From the NCBI GenBank assembly GCA_014138645.1, contig JACJIB010000002.1, positions 310,001-374,000 on the forward strand: DNA of 64,000 bases. Reading direction: 5' to 3'. Below are positions 32,449 to 42,934 of the stretch, in pieces. Every line of letters begins with the position of its first letter. Positions within the stretch are counted from its first letter, which is position 1. Both the position numbers and the translations under genes were made by a program. The DNA comes from Methylorubrum thiocyanatum (GTDB lineage: Bacteria; Pseudomonadota; Alphaproteobacteria; Rhizobiales; Beijerinckiaceae). The notes beneath the pieces were generated by a model. It was not told where the DNA came from. It was given only the letters and a program-made list of their open reading frames with translations, and made no database searches.

Positions 32449-32675
32449 GGCGTCCCGGTTCTCCGTGTCTCGGTGGAAGGCTGCAACGTTGTCGGCGCAC
32501 CTAGCAGAGCAAGCTTGGGCGCGCAAACGACCTTTGGGACATCGCCCCCCGGCCGTCGGCGTGCCATCGACATGCCCTTTGCGCCGCCGCCCCGATCGTC
32601 TATCGCGGGGCTCGAATTTGTTCCCCGGTTCCCGAAAGGAGCCGCGGACCGTAGAGATTTAGGCCCGGGCGTCCG

Positions 32676-34580
32676 ATGCTCCAGTCCATTCGCAGCGCCA
32701 GCCAGCATTGGCTCGGCAAGGTCGTGCTGACGGTGATCTTCACCTTCCTGATCGCCGGCGTGGCGATCTTCGGTGTGGAGGAGTTTTTCCGCGGCGGTTC
32801 GAGCACGACGGTCGCCACCGTCGGCAAGACGCCGATCTCAGCCGAGGAGGTGCGCACCGCCTACCAGAACCAGCTGCAGCGCTATCAGGCGCAGCTCAAG
32901 CGGACCCTGACGCCCGACCAGGCGCGGGCGATGGGGCTGGAGCGGCAGGTGCTGGCCCAGCTCATCACCGAGGCGGCGCTCGACCAGAAGACCGCGGATC
33001 TCGGGCTCGCGGTCTCCGATGCGGCGGTGCTGCGGGCGATCCAGGACGAGCCGAGCTTCAAGAACGCCAACGGCAGCTTCGACCGTGCCCTGTTCTTCCA
33101 GACGCTCCAGCGCGCCGGCCTGAACGAGGCGATGTTCGTGCGCGAGCAGCGCTCGGTCATCGCCCGCCTGCAACTGGCCGACGCCATCGTCGCCGAACTG
33201 CCGGTGCCGCAGGCCATGCGCGAGGCGGTGCACCGCTACTCCACCGAGCGCCGCGACGCCGCCGTGCTGACGCTGGCGCCCTCCGTCGCGGGCGAGATCC
33301 CGGCGCCGACCGAGGAGGAGCTGAGCGCCTACTACGACAACAACAAGGCGTCCTTCCGCGCCCCCGAATACCGCAGCCTCAATTTGCTGGTGCTCGACCC
33401 CGCGGCGCTGGCCAAGCCCGACGAGGTCTCCGAGGAGGAGGCGCGCAAGGTCTACGACGCCAATCACAGCCGGTTCGGCAAGCCGGAGCGGCGCACGATC
33501 CAGCAGATCAGCTTCCCCGACGAGGCCGCCGCCAAGGAGGCGCGGGCCAAGATCGAGAGCGGCGAGACGCCATTCGAGACGGTGGCCGCCGCGCGCGGGC
33601 TCGACCCGAAGCAGCTCGACCTCGGCACCCTGACGAAGGCCGAATTGTTCGATCCGGCGGTGGGCGACGCCGCCTTCGCCCTGGAGCAGGGCAAGGTGAG
33701 CGAGCCGGTGAAGGGCCGCTTCGGCACCGTGCTCCTGCGCGTGACAGCGATCGAGCCCGGCACGGTCAAGCCGTTCGACGAGGTGAAGGACGAGATCCGC
33801 CGTGAAATCGCGCTCAAGCGCGTGCGTGACGGCGGCTTCGACAAGGTTCAAGACGCGATCGAAGATGCCCGCGCCTCGGCCAAGCCGCTCGCCGAGATCG
33901 CCAAGGACCAGGGCCTGACGCTGCTGTCCATCCCGGCGGTGGACGCCCAGGGCAACGATCCGTCCGGCCAGCCGGTCGCCGGCATCCCGGACAAGGAGAC
34001 GACGCTGCCGGCCGCCTTCCGTGCCGATGTCGGCAACGACACCGAGGTGCTGCGCACCAAGACCGGCGGGGCGATCTGGTACGACGTCGTCAAGATCGAC
34101 CCCTCGCACGAGAAGCCGTTGGCGGAGGTCCGCGACGAGGCGGTGAAGGGCTGGACGAGGGCCGAGGTCGAGAAGCGCCTCGTCGCCAAGTCCAAGGAGC
34201 TGACCGAGCGCCTGGAGAAGGGCGAGGCGATCGAGACCCTCGCGCAGGAGGCCGGCCTGCCGCTGAAGACGGTCGGCGAGATCGCCCGAAACCAGACCAA
34301 GGACGATCTCTCGAGCGAGATCGTCGAGCGCATCTTCGCGACGCCCGTCGGCAAGGCGGCCTCGGCCCCCGCGGGCGAAGGCCGCGCGGTGTTCAAGGTG
34401 ACGGCGGCCACGATGCCGGCCTTCGTGCCCGGCACGCCGAGCGACACGCAGCTCGTGGCTTCGCTGCGCACGGCGATCGCCGACGACGTGCTGGCCGAGT
34501 TCATCGCCGAGGTGCAGAAGAGCGCGGGCGTGAACGTGAACCAGACCGCCCTGCGCCGGGCGCTCGGCGGCGAGTACTGA
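32676..34580 (+). CDS. ppiD: PpiD-like membrane-anchored periplasmic folding factor (SurA_N/PPIase)
   Basis: 634 residues: a short cytoplasmic start, one membrane helix (VVLTVIFTFLIAGVAIFGV, about residues 14-32), a SurA_N-type chaperone region with repeated helices (TAYQNQLQRYQAQLKRTLTP), and a parvulin-type domain (RRTIQQISFPDEAAAKEARA to GDAAFALEQGKVSEPVKGRFG). It helps outer-membrane and exported proteins fold at the Sec exit. trpE begins eight bases after its stop, so the two are probably cotranscribed. Confidence 0.9.
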   Translation: MLQSIRSASQHWLGKVVLTVIFTFLIAGVAIFGVEEFFRGGSSTTVATVGKTPISAEEVRTAYQNQLQRYQAQLKRTLTPDQARAMGLERQVLAQLITEAALDQKTADLGLAVSDAAVLRAIQDEPSFKNANGSFDRALFFQTLQRAGLNEAMFVREQRSVIARLQLADAIVAELPVPQAMREAVHRYSTERRDAAVLTLAPSVAGEIPAPTEEELSAYYDNNKASFRAPEYRSLNLLVLDPAALAKPDEVSEEEARKVYDANHSRFGKPERRTIQQISFPDEAAAKEARAKIESGETPFETVAAARGLDPKQLDLGTLTKAELFDPAVGDAAFALEQGKVSEPVKGRFGTVLLRVTAIEPGTVKPFDEVKDEIRREIALKRVRDGGFDKVQDAIEDARASAKPLAEIAKDQGLTLLSIPAVDAQGNDPSGQPVAGIPDKETTLPAAFRADVGNDTEVLRTKTGGAIWYDVVKIDPSHEKPLAEVRDEAVKGWTRAEVEKRLVAKSKELTERLEKGEAIETLAQEAGLPLKTVGEIARNQTKDDLSSEIVERIFATPVGKAASAPAGEGRAVFKVTAATMPAFVPGTPSDTQLVASLRTAIADDVLAEFIAEVQKSAGVNVNQTALRRALGGEY

Positions 34581-34588
34581 GGCGTCCC

Positions 34589-36124
34589 ATGACCGAGCCT
34601 GGCATGACCGAGCCTGTGCACGAGGCGGTGGCGCGCGCCTACGAGGCCGGCCGGGCGAGCCTGCTCGGCCTGACCCTGGTGGCCGATCTGGAGACGCCGG
34701 TCGCGGCCTTTCTGAAGCTCAAGGCGGGCCATGCCGGCCCGGGCTTCCTGCTCGAATCGGTCGAGGGCGGCGCCGTGCGCGGGCGCTACTCGATGATCGG
34801 CCTCGACCCCGACCTGATCTGGCGCTGCCGCGACGGGCGCCCGGAGATCGCCCGCGACGCCGGCCTCACGGAGTTCGTGTCCGACGACCGGGCGCCGCTG
34901 GCCTCTCTGCGCGCCCTCATCGCCGAGAGCGCGGTGGGCGACGATGCCGAGAGCGCCGCGCTGCCGCCGATGGCGGCCGGCCTGTTCGGCTATCTCGGCT
35001 ACGACATGGTCCGCGCCATGGAACGGCTGCCCGAGCCCAATCCCGATCCGCTCGGGGTGCCGGACGCGATCCTGATGCGACCGCGGGTCATGGTGGTGTT
35101 CGATGCGGTGGCCGACGCGCTGACGGTCGTGACGCCCCTGCGCCCGACCGAGGGCGTGAGCGCACGCGCGGCGCTGGAAGCCGCTCAAGGCCGCCTCGAC
35201 CGTGTCGCGGAGATCCTCGAAGGGCCCCTGCCGGTCGAGGCGCGCCTCGACGTGTCGAGCCTCCCCCTGCCCTCCCCGGTCTCGAACACCGAGCCGGAGG
35301 CGTTCCTCGGCATGGTGGCCAAGGCCAAGGAGTACATCGTCGCGGGCGACATCTTTCAGGTGGTGCTGTCGCAGCGCTTCGAGGCGCCCTTCACCCTGCC
35401 GGCCTTCGCGCTCTACCGCTCCTTGCGCCGCACCAATCCGGCACCGTTCCTGTGCTACCTCGATTTCGAGGCGTTCCAGGTCGTCTGCTCGAGCCCCGAG
35501 ATCCTCGTGCGCGTGCGCGAGGGCAAGGTGACGATCCGCCCGATCGCCGGCACCCGCCGCCGCGGCGCCAATCCGGCCGAGGACCGGGCGCTCGCAGACG
35601 AACTCCTCGCCGACCCGAAGGAGCGCTCCGAGCACCTGATGCTGCTCGACCTCGGCCGCAACGATGTCGGCCGCGTCTCGAAGATCGGCAGCGTCACGGT
35701 CACGGACTCGTTCTTCCTCGAATACTATTCCCAGGTCATGCACATCGTCTCGAACGTCGAGGGCGACCTCGACCCGAGTCACGACGCGCTCTCGGCGCTC
35801 GCCGCGGGGTTTCCCGCCGGCACCGTCTCGGGCGCGCCGAAGGTGCGGGCGATGGAGATCATCGACGAACTGGAACGCGAGAAGCGCGGGCCTTACGGCG
35901 GCTGCATCGGCTATTTCGGGGCGCGGGGCGAGATGGACACCTGCATCGTCCTGCGCACCGCCATCGTGAAGGACGGCCGCATGCACGTGCAGGCGGGCGC
36001 CGGCATCGTCTACGACTCCGATCCGCATTCCGAGCAGCAGGAATGCGTGAACAAGGCCAAGGCTTTGTTCCGCGCGGCAGAGGATGCGGTGCAGTTCGCG
36101 AGCCGGGCGAAGCGCGGGCAATAG
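34589..36124 (+). CDS. trpE: anthranilate synthase component I
   Basis: Converts chorismate and ammonia to anthranilate together with TrpG. 511 residues with the feedback-binding LLESVEGG near residue 50, and the chorismate-binding domain: FQVVLSQRFEAPF, SSPEILVRVREGKVTIRPIAGTR, MLLDLGRNDVGRVSKIGSV, SGAPKVRAMEIIDELE and QAGAGIVYDSDP. A second ATG five codons in (MTEPVHEAV) is equally possible. It is separated from trpGDC by a convergent chemoreceptor gene. Confidence 0.97.
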   Translation: MTEPGMTEPVHEAVARAYEAGRASLLGLTLVADLETPVAAFLKLKAGHAGPGFLLESVEGGAVRGRYSMIGLDPDLIWRCRDGRPEIARDAGLTEFVSDDRAPLASLRALIAESAVGDDAESAALPPMAAGLFGYLGYDMVRAMERLPEPNPDPLGVPDAILMRPRVMVVFDAVADALTVVTPLRPTEGVSARAALEAAQGRLDRVAEILEGPLPVEARLDVSSLPLPSPVSNTEPEAFLGMVAKAKEYIVAGDIFQVVLSQRFEAPFTLPAFALYRSLRRTNPAPFLCYLDFEAFQVVCSSPEILVRVREGKVTIRPIAGTRRRGANPAEDRALADELLADPKERSEHLMLLDLGRNDVGRVSKIGSVTVTDSFFLEYYSQVMHIVSNVEGDLDPSHDALSALAAGFPAGTVSGAPKVRAMEIIDELEREKRGPYGGCIGYFGARGEMDTCIVLRTAIVKDGRMHVQAGAGIVYDSDPHSEQQECVNKAKALFRAAEDAVQFASRAKRGQ

Positions 36125-36153
36125 GCGCTCCGGCCGGGACCACGTCGTCGGCC

Positions 36154-37845
36154 TCAGGCCGTCTTCACGTCCGCGAGGAAGCTCGCGACGGTGCGGCTGA
36201 GCCCTTCGGAATCCCGGGCGAGCTGGCGGGCCGCTCCGAGAACCTGCGTCGCCGCCGCCCCGGTCTCGCCCGCGCCCTGGCGCATGCCGTCGGCGCTGCC
36301 GGTGACGTGTTCGGTGCCGCGCGCCGCCTCCTGAACGTTTCGGGTGATCTCGCGGGTCGCAGCCTCCTGCTCCTCCATGGCCGCCGCGATACTGGCCGAG
36401 ACCTGCTCCAGGCTGGCGATCTGCCGGCCGATGGCGCGGATCGCGGTGACGGCCGCCTTGGTCGCGTCCTGAATCGCGCCGATCTGAGTGGAGACTTCCT
36501 CGGTCGCTTGGCCGGTCCGGGCCGCAAGCTCCTTCACCTCCGTGGCGACGACCGCGAAGCCACGGCCGGCCTCCCCCGCGCGAGCGGCCTCGATCGTGGC
36601 GTTGAGCGCCAGCAGGTTCGTTTGTCCCGCGATCCCCGAGATCATGGCCACCACCGTGCCAATGCGCTCGGCCGTGTCGCTCAGGGTGCGGATCGTGGCA
36701 TCGGCTTCCCCGACGCGATCGACCGCCGCCCCGATCAGGCTGATGGACTGGACCACCTGGGTGGTGATCTCCGCGATCGAGGCCGATAACTCCTCGGCAG
36801 AGGCGGCGACGGTCTGGACGTTGGCCGCGGTCTGCGTCGCGGTCGAGGACACCGCCATCGCCTGCGTCGTCGTCTGGTCGGCGATCCCGCTCATCGAGCG
36901 GGCGGTCACCTCCATGTCGGCGGCGGCCGTGTTGAGGCCGCTGGTCATCCGCGTGGCGTCGGCCTCGAAGGCGCGGGTCACCGCGTCGAGCCGCTCGGCG
37001 CGCATCATCTTGGCCGTGGTGTCACGGGTCTGTTCGGCTTCTAGCCGTTGCCGGGCCAAGGCGCTGTCCTTGAACACCGCGAGCGCCCGGTTGAGGGCAC
37101 CGACTTCGTCCCGCCGCGCCACATCATCCACGGGCGTGGCGAGGTCGCCGGCCGCGAGCCGCTCGGTTGCCTGAACCGCTCGCCGGATCGGACGCGCGAT
37201 GCCGAAGACGGTGATCAGGCCCGCCAGCGAGGCCAGCACTCCGATACCGGCGATGGCGACGACGACGAGACGCGTCGTCGTCGCGCCTCCTTCCTCCTTC
37301 ACGGTCCGGATCGTGGACTCGGTGGTGGCGGCGTTCGTGGTCAGGTGTGACGCTAGGCGCTCCTCCAGGCGTTGACGCGCGGCCCGCCCCTCGCCGTTGG
37401 AGATGGCGATCGCACCCTTGTGGTCGCCCTGCATGGAGCGCTCTATGCTCTTGTCGACCGAGTTCAGATAAGCTTCCAGGATACTGCGGGTCTCCGCGTA
37501 GCGCCGTTGCAGCTGATTCGTCTCGGCCACCGCGAGGATCTTGTCGATCTGCTGGAAGATCTCCGCGCGGCTCGCGTCGAAAAGCGCCTTCGACTTCCGC
37601 ATCTCCACCGGATCGGTCTCGATGGCGATGTTCTTCTCGTGGATCGTCGCTTCCTTGATCGCACGATCGAAGTCGCTGACCGCGATGCGGCGCCGAAGGG
37701 TGTAGTCCGTCAGGCGCGTCATCCGTTCCAGCGTCCCGTCGATGCCGGCCTTGGCCGTGAGCACGAGGCCGACGCTCAGGCAGATCAGAAGGCCGATCGG
37801 GATCGCAAGCTTGAGAGGCAACTTGAGATCGTTCAGGTTGGGCAT
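36154..37845 (-). CDS. methyl-accepting chemotaxis protein
   Basis: 563 residues. A first membrane helix ([19 protein letters not shown], about 13-31), a helical periplasmic sensor of about 160 residues of the four-helix-bundle type, a second helix ([20 protein letters not shown]), a HAMP domain ([18 protein letters not shown]) and a cytoplasmic signalling domain with the highly conserved hairpin [20 protein letters not shown]. It passes ligand binding to CheA/CheW. No methylation pentapeptide or ligand can be assigned. It converges on trpE. Confidence 0.95.
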   Translation of the reverse strand: MPNLNDLKLPLKLAIPIGLLICLSVGLVLTAKAGIDGTLERMTRLTDYTLRRRIAVSDFDRAIKEATIHEKNIAIETDPVEMRKSKALFDASRAEIFQQIDKILAVAETNQLQRRYAETRSILEAYLNSVDKSIERSMQGDHKGAIAISNGEGRAARQRLEERLASHLTTNAATTESTIRTVKEEGGATTTRLVVVAIAGIGVLASLAGLITVFGIARPIRRAVQATERLAAGDLATPVDDVARRDEVGALNRALAVFKDSALARQRLEAEQTRDTTAKMMRAERLDAVTRAFEADATRMTSGLNTAAADMEVTARSMSGIADQTTTQAMAVSSTATQTAANVQTVAASAEELSASIAEITTQVVQSISLIGAAVDRVGEADATIRTLSDTAERIGTVVAMISGIAGQTNLLALNATIEAARAGEAGRGFAVVATEVKELAARTGQATEEVSTQIGAIQDATKAAVTAIRAIGRQIASLEQVSASIAAAMEEQEAATREITRNVQEAARGTEHVTGSADGMRQGAGETGAAATQVLGAARQLARDSEGLSRTVASFLADVKTA

Positions 37846-38105
37846 GACCGTCTTCGTCTATGATTTGAGGTTGCATTTAATCTAAACAAATGATAATGTG
37901 GGACCTTTAAGATGTCGTTTCTTTCCTGAGCTTTTTCAGTGTTCAGGTCAGGTGGAGCGCCCTTACTCTGTTTGCTGTATTTGGCTCTTGCGGTCGCGTC
38001 GCTTCCTCACGCGTCGACGGGCGGACGCGGTGCGTCCCCCGTCCCCGTTGACCCCGGCTCGATCAACCGTCACATCGGCGGGGAAACGCGGCAAAGCCGG
38101 CAGCC

Positions 38106-38708
38106 ATGTCCAACGTCCTCGTCATCGACAACTACGATTCCTTCACGTGGAATCTCGTCCACCTGATCGGCCCGCTCTGCGAGCGGATCGATGTGGTGCG
38201 CAACGATCAGATCGATGTCGCCGGCATCCGCGAGCGGGCGCCGGATGCGCTGGTGCTCTCGCCGGGGCCGTGCACGCCGAACGAGGCCGGCATCTGCCTC
38301 GACGTGGTGCGGGAGCTGGGTGCGGAAGTGCCGATCTTCGGCGTGTGCCTCGGGCTCCAGACCATCGGGCAGGCCTATGGCGGTGACGTGGTGCGCGCGC
38401 CCTCTCCCATGCACGGCAAGATCTCGACCATCCGGCACGAGGCCGAGGGTGTGTTCCGCGGCATCAACGAGGATTTCGCCGCCACCCGCTACCACTCGCT
38501 GGTGGTGGACCGCGCGAGCTGCCCGAAGGATCTAGCGGTGACGGCCGAAGCCGATGGCCTCATCATGGGACTGCAGCACCGGGAGCTGCCGGTCCACGGC
38601 GTGCAGTTCCACCCCGAGAGCATCCTCTCGAACCACGGCACGCAAATCCTGCGCAACTTCCTCGACATCGCCGCCGCGTGGCGCAAGGACTCGGCCGGCC
38701 GAGCGTGA
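38106..38708 (+). CDS. trpG: anthranilate synthase component II (glutamine amidotransferase)
   Basis: 200-residue class I glutamine amidotransferase that feeds ammonia to TrpE. The nucleophile is C81 in FGVCLGLQTIG, with the His and Glu in VQFHPESILS and the oxyanion motif LSPGPCTPNEAG. It is the first gene of trpG-trpD-trpC; the gap to trpD is 82 bp. A para-aminobenzoate role (PabA) is possible in principle, but the trp neighbours favour TrpG. Confidence 0.95.
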   Translation: MSNVLVIDNYDSFTWNLVHLIGPLCERIDVVRNDQIDVAGIRERAPDALVLSPGPCTPNEAGICLDVVRELGAEVPIFGVCLGLQTIGQAYGGDVVRAPSPMHGKISTIRHEAEGVFRGINEDFAATRYHSLVVDRASCPKDLAVTAEADGLIMGLQHRELPVHGVQFHPESILSNHGTQILRNFLDIAAAWRKDSAGRA

Positions 38709-38790
38709 CAAGACCGGCCTCGGCGTGCATTGACGGGCAACTTTTCCCTCCCCCTCTACAGTAGAGGGCTCGGACAGAGCCACGATCCCG

Positions 38791-39804
38791 ATGGACGCCT
38801 TCAAGACCCATCTCGCGACCGTCGCGTCCGGCGCCGCGCTGAGCCGCGAGCAGGCCCGCGCCGCCTTCGACGACCTGCTCTCGGGCGAGGTCACGCCGAT
38901 CCAGGCGGGCGCCTTCCTCACCGCCCTCTCCGTGCGCGGCGAGAGCGAGGATGAGATCGTCGGCGCGGTCTCGGCGATGCGGGCGCGGATGCTGCCCGTG
39001 ACGGCGCCCGCGGGGGCCATCGACATCGTCGGCACGGGCGGGGACCATTCGGGCAGCTACAACGTCTCGACGCTGGCCGCGATCCTCACCGCCGCCTGCG
39101 GCGTGCCCGTGGCCAAGCACGGCAACCGCGCCGCCACCTCCCGCTCCGGCGCGGCCGACGTGCTCGTGGCGCTCGGCGTGAAGATCGGTCTGCCCCCCGA
39201 GGCCCTGGCGCGCTGCCTCTCGGAGGCCGGGCTCTGCTTCATGTTCGCGCAGACGCATCACGGCGCCATGCGCCACGTGGCGCCGGTGCGCACCGAACTG
39301 CCGTTCCGCACCATCTTCAACATGCTCGGGCCGCTCTCGAACCCGGCCGGCGTCGCGGCGCAGGTCTTCGGCGTCTCACGGCCCGCCTGGGCCGAGCCGC
39401 TGACGCGGGTGCTCGCCACGCTCGGCAGCCGCCGGGTCTGGACCGTGCACGGCTCCGACGGGCTCGACGAGATCACCACAACCGGCCCCACCGCCGTGAT
39501 CGCGCTGGAAGATGGCGCGCTCTCGCATTTCACCATCGACCCGCGCGACGTCGGCCTGCCGCTCGCGACCCTCGACGACCTGCGCGGCGGCGATCCCGAT
39601 CACAACGCGGCCGCACTCAGCGCCGTGCTCGAAGGCGTCCGCAGCGCCTACCGCGATATCGCCGTGCTGAATGCGGGCGCGGGCCTCGTGGTGGCGGGCG
39701 CCGCCGGTACGCTGGCCGAGGGGGTTGCGCTGGCGCAGGGTGCGATCGATTCCGGCGCCGCGCGGGCGACGCTGGCGCGCCTCGTCGCCGTTTCCAATGC
39801 ATGA
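38791..39804 (+). CDS. trpD: anthranilate phosphoribosyltransferase
   Basis: 337 residues catalysing transfer of ribose phosphate to anthranilate. The PRPP-binding loop [16 protein letters not shown], the [17 protein letters not shown] anthranilate motif, [19 protein letters not shown] and [12 protein letters not shown] are all present. It stands between trpG and trpC. Confidence 0.97.
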   Translation: MDAFKTHLATVASGAALSREQARAAFDDLLSGEVTPIQAGAFLTALSVRGESEDEIVGAVSAMRARMLPVTAPAGAIDIVGTGGDHSGSYNVSTLAAILTAACGVPVAKHGNRAATSRSGAADVLVALGVKIGLPPEALARCLSEAGLCFMFAQTHHGAMRHVAPVRTELPFRTIFNMLGPLSNPAGVAAQVFGVSRPAWAEPLTRVLATLGSRRVWTVHGSDGLDEITTTGPTAVIALEDGALSHFTIDPRDVGLPLATLDDLRGGDPDHNAAALSAVLEGVRSAYRDIAVLNAGAGLVVAGAAGTLAEGVALAQGAIDSGAARATLARLVAVSNA

Positions 39805-39830
39805 TAGACGGCTTCGAGCGGTTCCAAGGT

Positions 39831-39859
39831 ATCGGTCCGGCGATCGGCGCCGGACCGAT
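39831..39859. repeat. perfect 12-bp inverted repeat after trpD
   Basis: atcggtccggcg (39831-39842) and its complement (39848-39859) with a 5-base loop, 27 bases after the trpD stop. It would form a very stable hairpin in the trp message but has no T-run. Confidence 0.75.
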
Positions 39860-39878
39860 GCCTGGGCGTTTCGTTGTT

Positions 39879-39924
39879 GCATCGTCTCGTTCCGAAAGCC
39901 GGAAACCACCTTTCGGGACGATGC
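39879..39924. repeat. interrupted palindrome of REP-like type between trpD and trpC
   Basis: Outer arms gcatcgtc (39879-39886) and gacgatgc (39917-39924) enclose inner arms ccgaaag (39892-39898) and ctttcgg (39910-39916). The sequence resembles the dispersed palindromic intergenic repeats common in Rhizobiales genomes; only this copy was seen in the window. It ends 15 bases before the trpC start. Confidence 0.6.
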
Positions 39925-39939
39925 TCTAAGGACAAATCG

Positions 39940-40797
39940 ATGGACGACATCGTGGCCGACGTGACCGTCGGGCCTGCCACGACCGCCCCCGAGCGGGCGA
40001 GCGTGCTGGCGCGGATCGAAGCCTACAAGCGCCGCGAGATCGCCGAGGCGAAGCTGCGCGTGCCGCTAGCCAAGCTGGAGAAGCAGGTGGCCAAAGCCGA
40101 GCCGCCCCGCGGCTTCGCCGACGCCGTCGCCGCCCATATCGCGGAAGGCCGCCCGGCCCTCATCGCCGAGATCAAGAAGGCCTCGCCCTCCAAGGGGCTG
40201 ATCCGGGCCGATTTCGACCCGAAGACCCTGGCCGAAGCCTATGCCAAGGGCGGCGCCACCTGCCTCTCGGTGCTCACCGATACGCCCTCCTTCCAGGGCG
40301 CGCCGGATTTCCTCACCGAGGCCCGTGCGGCCTGCGACCTGCCGGTTCTGCGAAAAGATTTTCTGTTCGAGCCCTATCAGGTCTACGAGGCCCGAGCCTG
40401 GGGCGCCGATTGCGTCCTCGTCATCATGGCCTGCCTGGACGACGCGGAGGCCGCCGCCATCACCGAGACCGCGCACGATCTCGGCATGGACGTGCTGGTG
40501 GAGGTTCACGACGCCGAGGAATTGGAGCGGGCCCTGCCGCTCGGCACCCGGCTCGTCGGCGTCAACAACCGCAACCTCAAGACCTTCGAGGTCTCGTTCG
40601 AGACGGCGATCCGGCTCAAGCCCGGCATTCCCGCCGACCGTATTGCGGTCGCCGAGAGCGGCATCGGCGGGTATGCCGACGTGCTGCGCTTGAAGCAGCA
40701 TGGGCTCGACACCATCCTCGTCGGCGAGAGCTTGATGCGGCAGGCCGACGTCACTGCGGCGACGCGGGCGCTGCTGTTCGGGGATGCCGGCCGGTGA
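39940..40797 (+). CDS. trpC: indole-3-glycerol phosphate synthase
   Basis: 285-residue beta/alpha barrel that closes the indole ring. [21 protein letters not shown] carries the catalytic lysine; [46 protein letters not shown] and [12 protein letters not shown] follow. The start is the ATG at [10 protein letters not shown], after the palindromic spacer; about 135 bp lie between it and trpD. moaC overlaps its stop. Confidence 0.97.
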   Translation: MDDIVADVTVGPATTAPERASVLARIEAYKRREIAEAKLRVPLAKLEKQVAKAEPPRGFADAVAAHIAEGRPALIAEIKKASPSKGLIRADFDPKTLAEAYAKGGATCLSVLTDTPSFQGAPDFLTEARAACDLPVLRKDFLFEPYQVYEARAWGADCVLVIMACLDDAEAAAITETAHDLGMDVLVEVHDAEELERALPLGTRLVGVNNRNLKTFEVSFETAIRLKPGIPADRIAVAESGIGGYADVLRLKQHGLDTILVGESLMRQADVTAATRALLFGDAGR

Positions 40798-41279
40798 GCG
40801 GCCCGACCCTCACCCATATCGACCGCACCGGTGCGGCCAACATGGTCGACGTCTCCGACAAGGCCGCGACCTCGCGAACGGCCGTGGCCGAGGGCGTCGT
40901 GGTGATGCGCCCCGAGACCCTGGCACTGATCCGCGAGGGCGACGCCAAGAAGGGCGATGTCATCGGCACGGCGCGTCTCGCCGGCATCATGGCCGCCAAG
41001 CGGACGCATGAGCTGATTCCGCTCTGCCACCCGCTGCTGATCACCAAGGTGCGGCTCACCTGCGAGCCCGACGACGCCCTGCCCGGCCTGCGGCTGACGG
41101 CGGAGGTGAAGGTGCAGGGTCAGACCGGCGTCGAGATGGAGGCGCTGACCGCCGTCTCGGTGGCGTGCCTGACGGTCTACGACATGGTGAAGGCCGCCGA
41201 CCGCGGCATGCGCATCGAGGGCATCCGCCTCCTGTCGAAGGAGGGCGGCAAGTCCGGCGCATGGGCCGCTGGCTCATGA
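40794..41279 (+). CDS. moaC: cyclic pyranopterin monophosphate synthase
   Basis: 161 residues; with MoaA it makes the first intermediate of molybdenum cofactor. The start is GTG overlapping the trpC stop by four bases (GTGA). [34 protein letters not shown] and [20 protein letters not shown] contain the conserved His, Asp and Glu residues. It is coupled to moeA downstream. Confidence 0.97.
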   Translation: MSGPTLTHIDRTGAANMVDVSDKAATSRTAVAEGVVVMRPETLALIREGDAKKGDVIGTARLAGIMAAKRTHELIPLCHPLLITKVRLTCEPDDALPGLRLTAEVKVQGQTGVEMEALTAVSVACLTVYDMVKAADRGMRIEGIRLLSKEGGKSGAWAAGS

Positions 41280-42502
41280 GCCTGCTCCCGGTCGCCGAGG
41301 CGCTCGACAGGATCCTCGCCGCGATTGCCGGCCCGGTGGAGGCCGAAGAGGTTCCCATCACTCGGGCAGCCGGCCGGACGCTGGCTGCCGATCTGCGCGC
41401 GACGCGAACGCAGCCTCCCTTCCCCGCCTCCGCCATGGATGGCTACGCGGTGCGCGCGGCCGACGTCGCCACGGTACCGGCACGGCTGCGCCTGATCGGC
41501 ACCAGCGCGGCCGGCCACGGCTTCGCCGGGCCGCTCGGACCCGGCGAGGCGGTGCGCATCTTCACCGGTGCGCCCGTGCCCGAGGGGGCCGACGCGATCC
41601 TGATCCAGGAGAACGCCGAGGCCGTGGGAGAGACGGTCACCGCCCGCGAGCCGGTGGCGGCGGGCCGCTTCCTGCGCCGCGCCGGCCTCGATTTCCGCGG
41701 GGACGAGACGCTCCTGAGAGCCGGCGAGACCCTGGACGCGCGCCGCCTCGCACTGGCGGCCAGCGCCGGCCACGCAGTGTTGCCGGTGCGTCGAAAACCG
41801 TGCGTCGCAGTCCTGGCGACGGGCGACGAACTGGTGCGGCCGGGTGAGCCCGCCGCTTGGGACCAGATCGTCGCCTCGAACGGCCTCGCGCTGGCGGCGC
41901 TGAGCCTGGAAGCGGGTGCGGAGACGATCGATCTCGGCATCGTTTCCGACGATCTCGCTGCCCTGCGCGACGCGGTGGGCCGGGCCCGCGCGGCGGAGGC
42001 CGACCTGCTGGTAACGCTGGGGGGCGCCTCGGTCGGCGATCACGACCTCGTCCAGGCGGCCCTCGGCGCCGAAGGCATGGAACTCGGCTTCTGGCGGGTC
42101 GCGCTCCGCCCCGGCAAGCCGCTGATGCACGGACGGCTCGGGCGGATGGCCGTGATCGGCCTGCCGGGCAACCCGGTCTCCTCGATCGTCTGCGGCCTGC
42201 TCTTCGTCGTGCCGGCGATCCGCGCCCTGCTCGGCGACCCGCGCGCCGGCGAGGATCGCAGCGAGCCCGCCCTCCTCGGGCGCGACATGCCGGCGAACGA
42301 CGCCCGCCAGGATTACCTCCGCGCCCGCCTCGATACCGCGCCGGACCGGCTGCCGGTCGCCCATCCCGAGACGCGCCAGGATTCCTCGATGCTCTCGGTG
42401 CTCGGCACCAGCGAGGCGCTGCTGATCCGCCCACCGCATGCGGGTCCGGCCAAGGCGGGCGACCCGTGCCGGATCATTCGCTTGGATCGGCGGATCCTCT
42501 AA
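41276..42502 (+). CDS. moeA: molybdopterin molybdenumtransferase
   Basis: Inserts molybdate into adenylylated molybdopterin. From the ATG that overlaps the moaC stop it has 408 residues. Typical segments are [73 protein letters not shown] and [16 protein letters not shown]. It ends the trpGDC-moaC-moeA run. Confidence 0.96.
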   Translation: MSLLPVAEALDRILAAIAGPVEAEEVPITRAAGRTLAADLRATRTQPPFPASAMDGYAVRAADVATVPARLRLIGTSAAGHGFAGPLGPGEAVRIFTGAPVPEGADAILIQENAEAVGETVTAREPVAAGRFLRRAGLDFRGDETLLRAGETLDARRLALAASAGHAVLPVRRKPCVAVLATGDELVRPGEPAAWDQIVASNGLALAALSLEAGAETIDLGIVSDDLAALRDAVGRARAAEADLLVTLGGASVGDHDLVQAALGAEGMELGFWRVALRPGKPLMHGRLGRMAVIGLPGNPVSSIVCGLLFVVPAIRALLGDPRAGEDRSEPALLGRDMPANDARQDYLRARLDTAPDRLPVAHPETRQDSSMLSVLGTSEALLIRPPHAGPAKAGDPCRIIRLDRRIL

Positions 42503-42572
42503 AGAGGCACGATACCCTCGCAGAAGTTGCTAGACGTCAAACGGGTTGTGGAGTTTTGCGCCATTGACGTAT

Positions 42573-42589
42573 ATGACTCACTCCGTCAT
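42573..42589. promoter_or_regulatory. possible operator of the toxin-antitoxin operon
   Basis: A small inverted repeat, atgac-tcactcc-gtcat, lies nine bases before the toxin start, in the only AT-richer patch of the gap. HigA antitoxins repress their own promoters at such sites; the short arms make this tentative. Confidence 0.3.
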
Positions 42590-42597
42590 CTCCCGTC

Positions 42598-42924
42598 ATG
42601 GCCGACTCGCTCCATACCGTAATTGAGACCGACATTTATCTTCGGTCGGCCGAGCGCATCATGACCGAATCGGAGCGCATGTCGGTCGTCGATGTCCTTG
42701 CGGCCGACCCGTGGGCGGGAGATGTGATCCCCGGCACGGGCGGGCTGCGGAAGGTGCGAGTGCCTTTGGCCGGTCTTGGGAAGCGCGGGGGCGCACGGGT
42801 GATCGCGTGCTTCGTGACCGAACGCGGCGTGTACCTGCTCCTCGCCTACGCAAAGAACGATCAGGCCAATCCGACGCCGGCCCAGGCGCAAGCATTGGCA
42901 CGACTGGTCGAGACTCTGTTTTGA
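42598..42924 (+). CDS. RelE/HigB-type toxin
   Basis: 108 residues: TVIETDIYLRSAERIMTESE, DPWAGDVIPGTGGLRKVRVP and VIACFVTERGVYLLLAYAKN match the HigB-2/RelE type of mRNA-cutting toxin, including the GDVIPGTGGLRKVR signature. It precedes its antitoxin gene by 10 bp, the reverse of the usual antitoxin-first order and typical of higBA systems. No good ribosome site is seen before the ATG. Confidence 0.88.
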   Translation: MADSLHTVIETDIYLRSAERIMTESERMSVVDVLAADPWAGDVIPGTGGLRKVRVPLAGLGKRGGARVIACFVTERGVYLLLAYAKNDQANPTPAQAQALARLVETLF

Positions 42925-42934
42925 GGATGAAGCC

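Noticed and set aside
33848..36121. A 757-residue - strand frame opposite ppiD and trpE
   Set aside because: Shadow of two clear genes; no recognisable domain.
37846..38105. A tryptophan attenuator leader before trpG
   Set aside because: No short frame with adjacent Trp codons followed by competing hairpins and a T-run was found.
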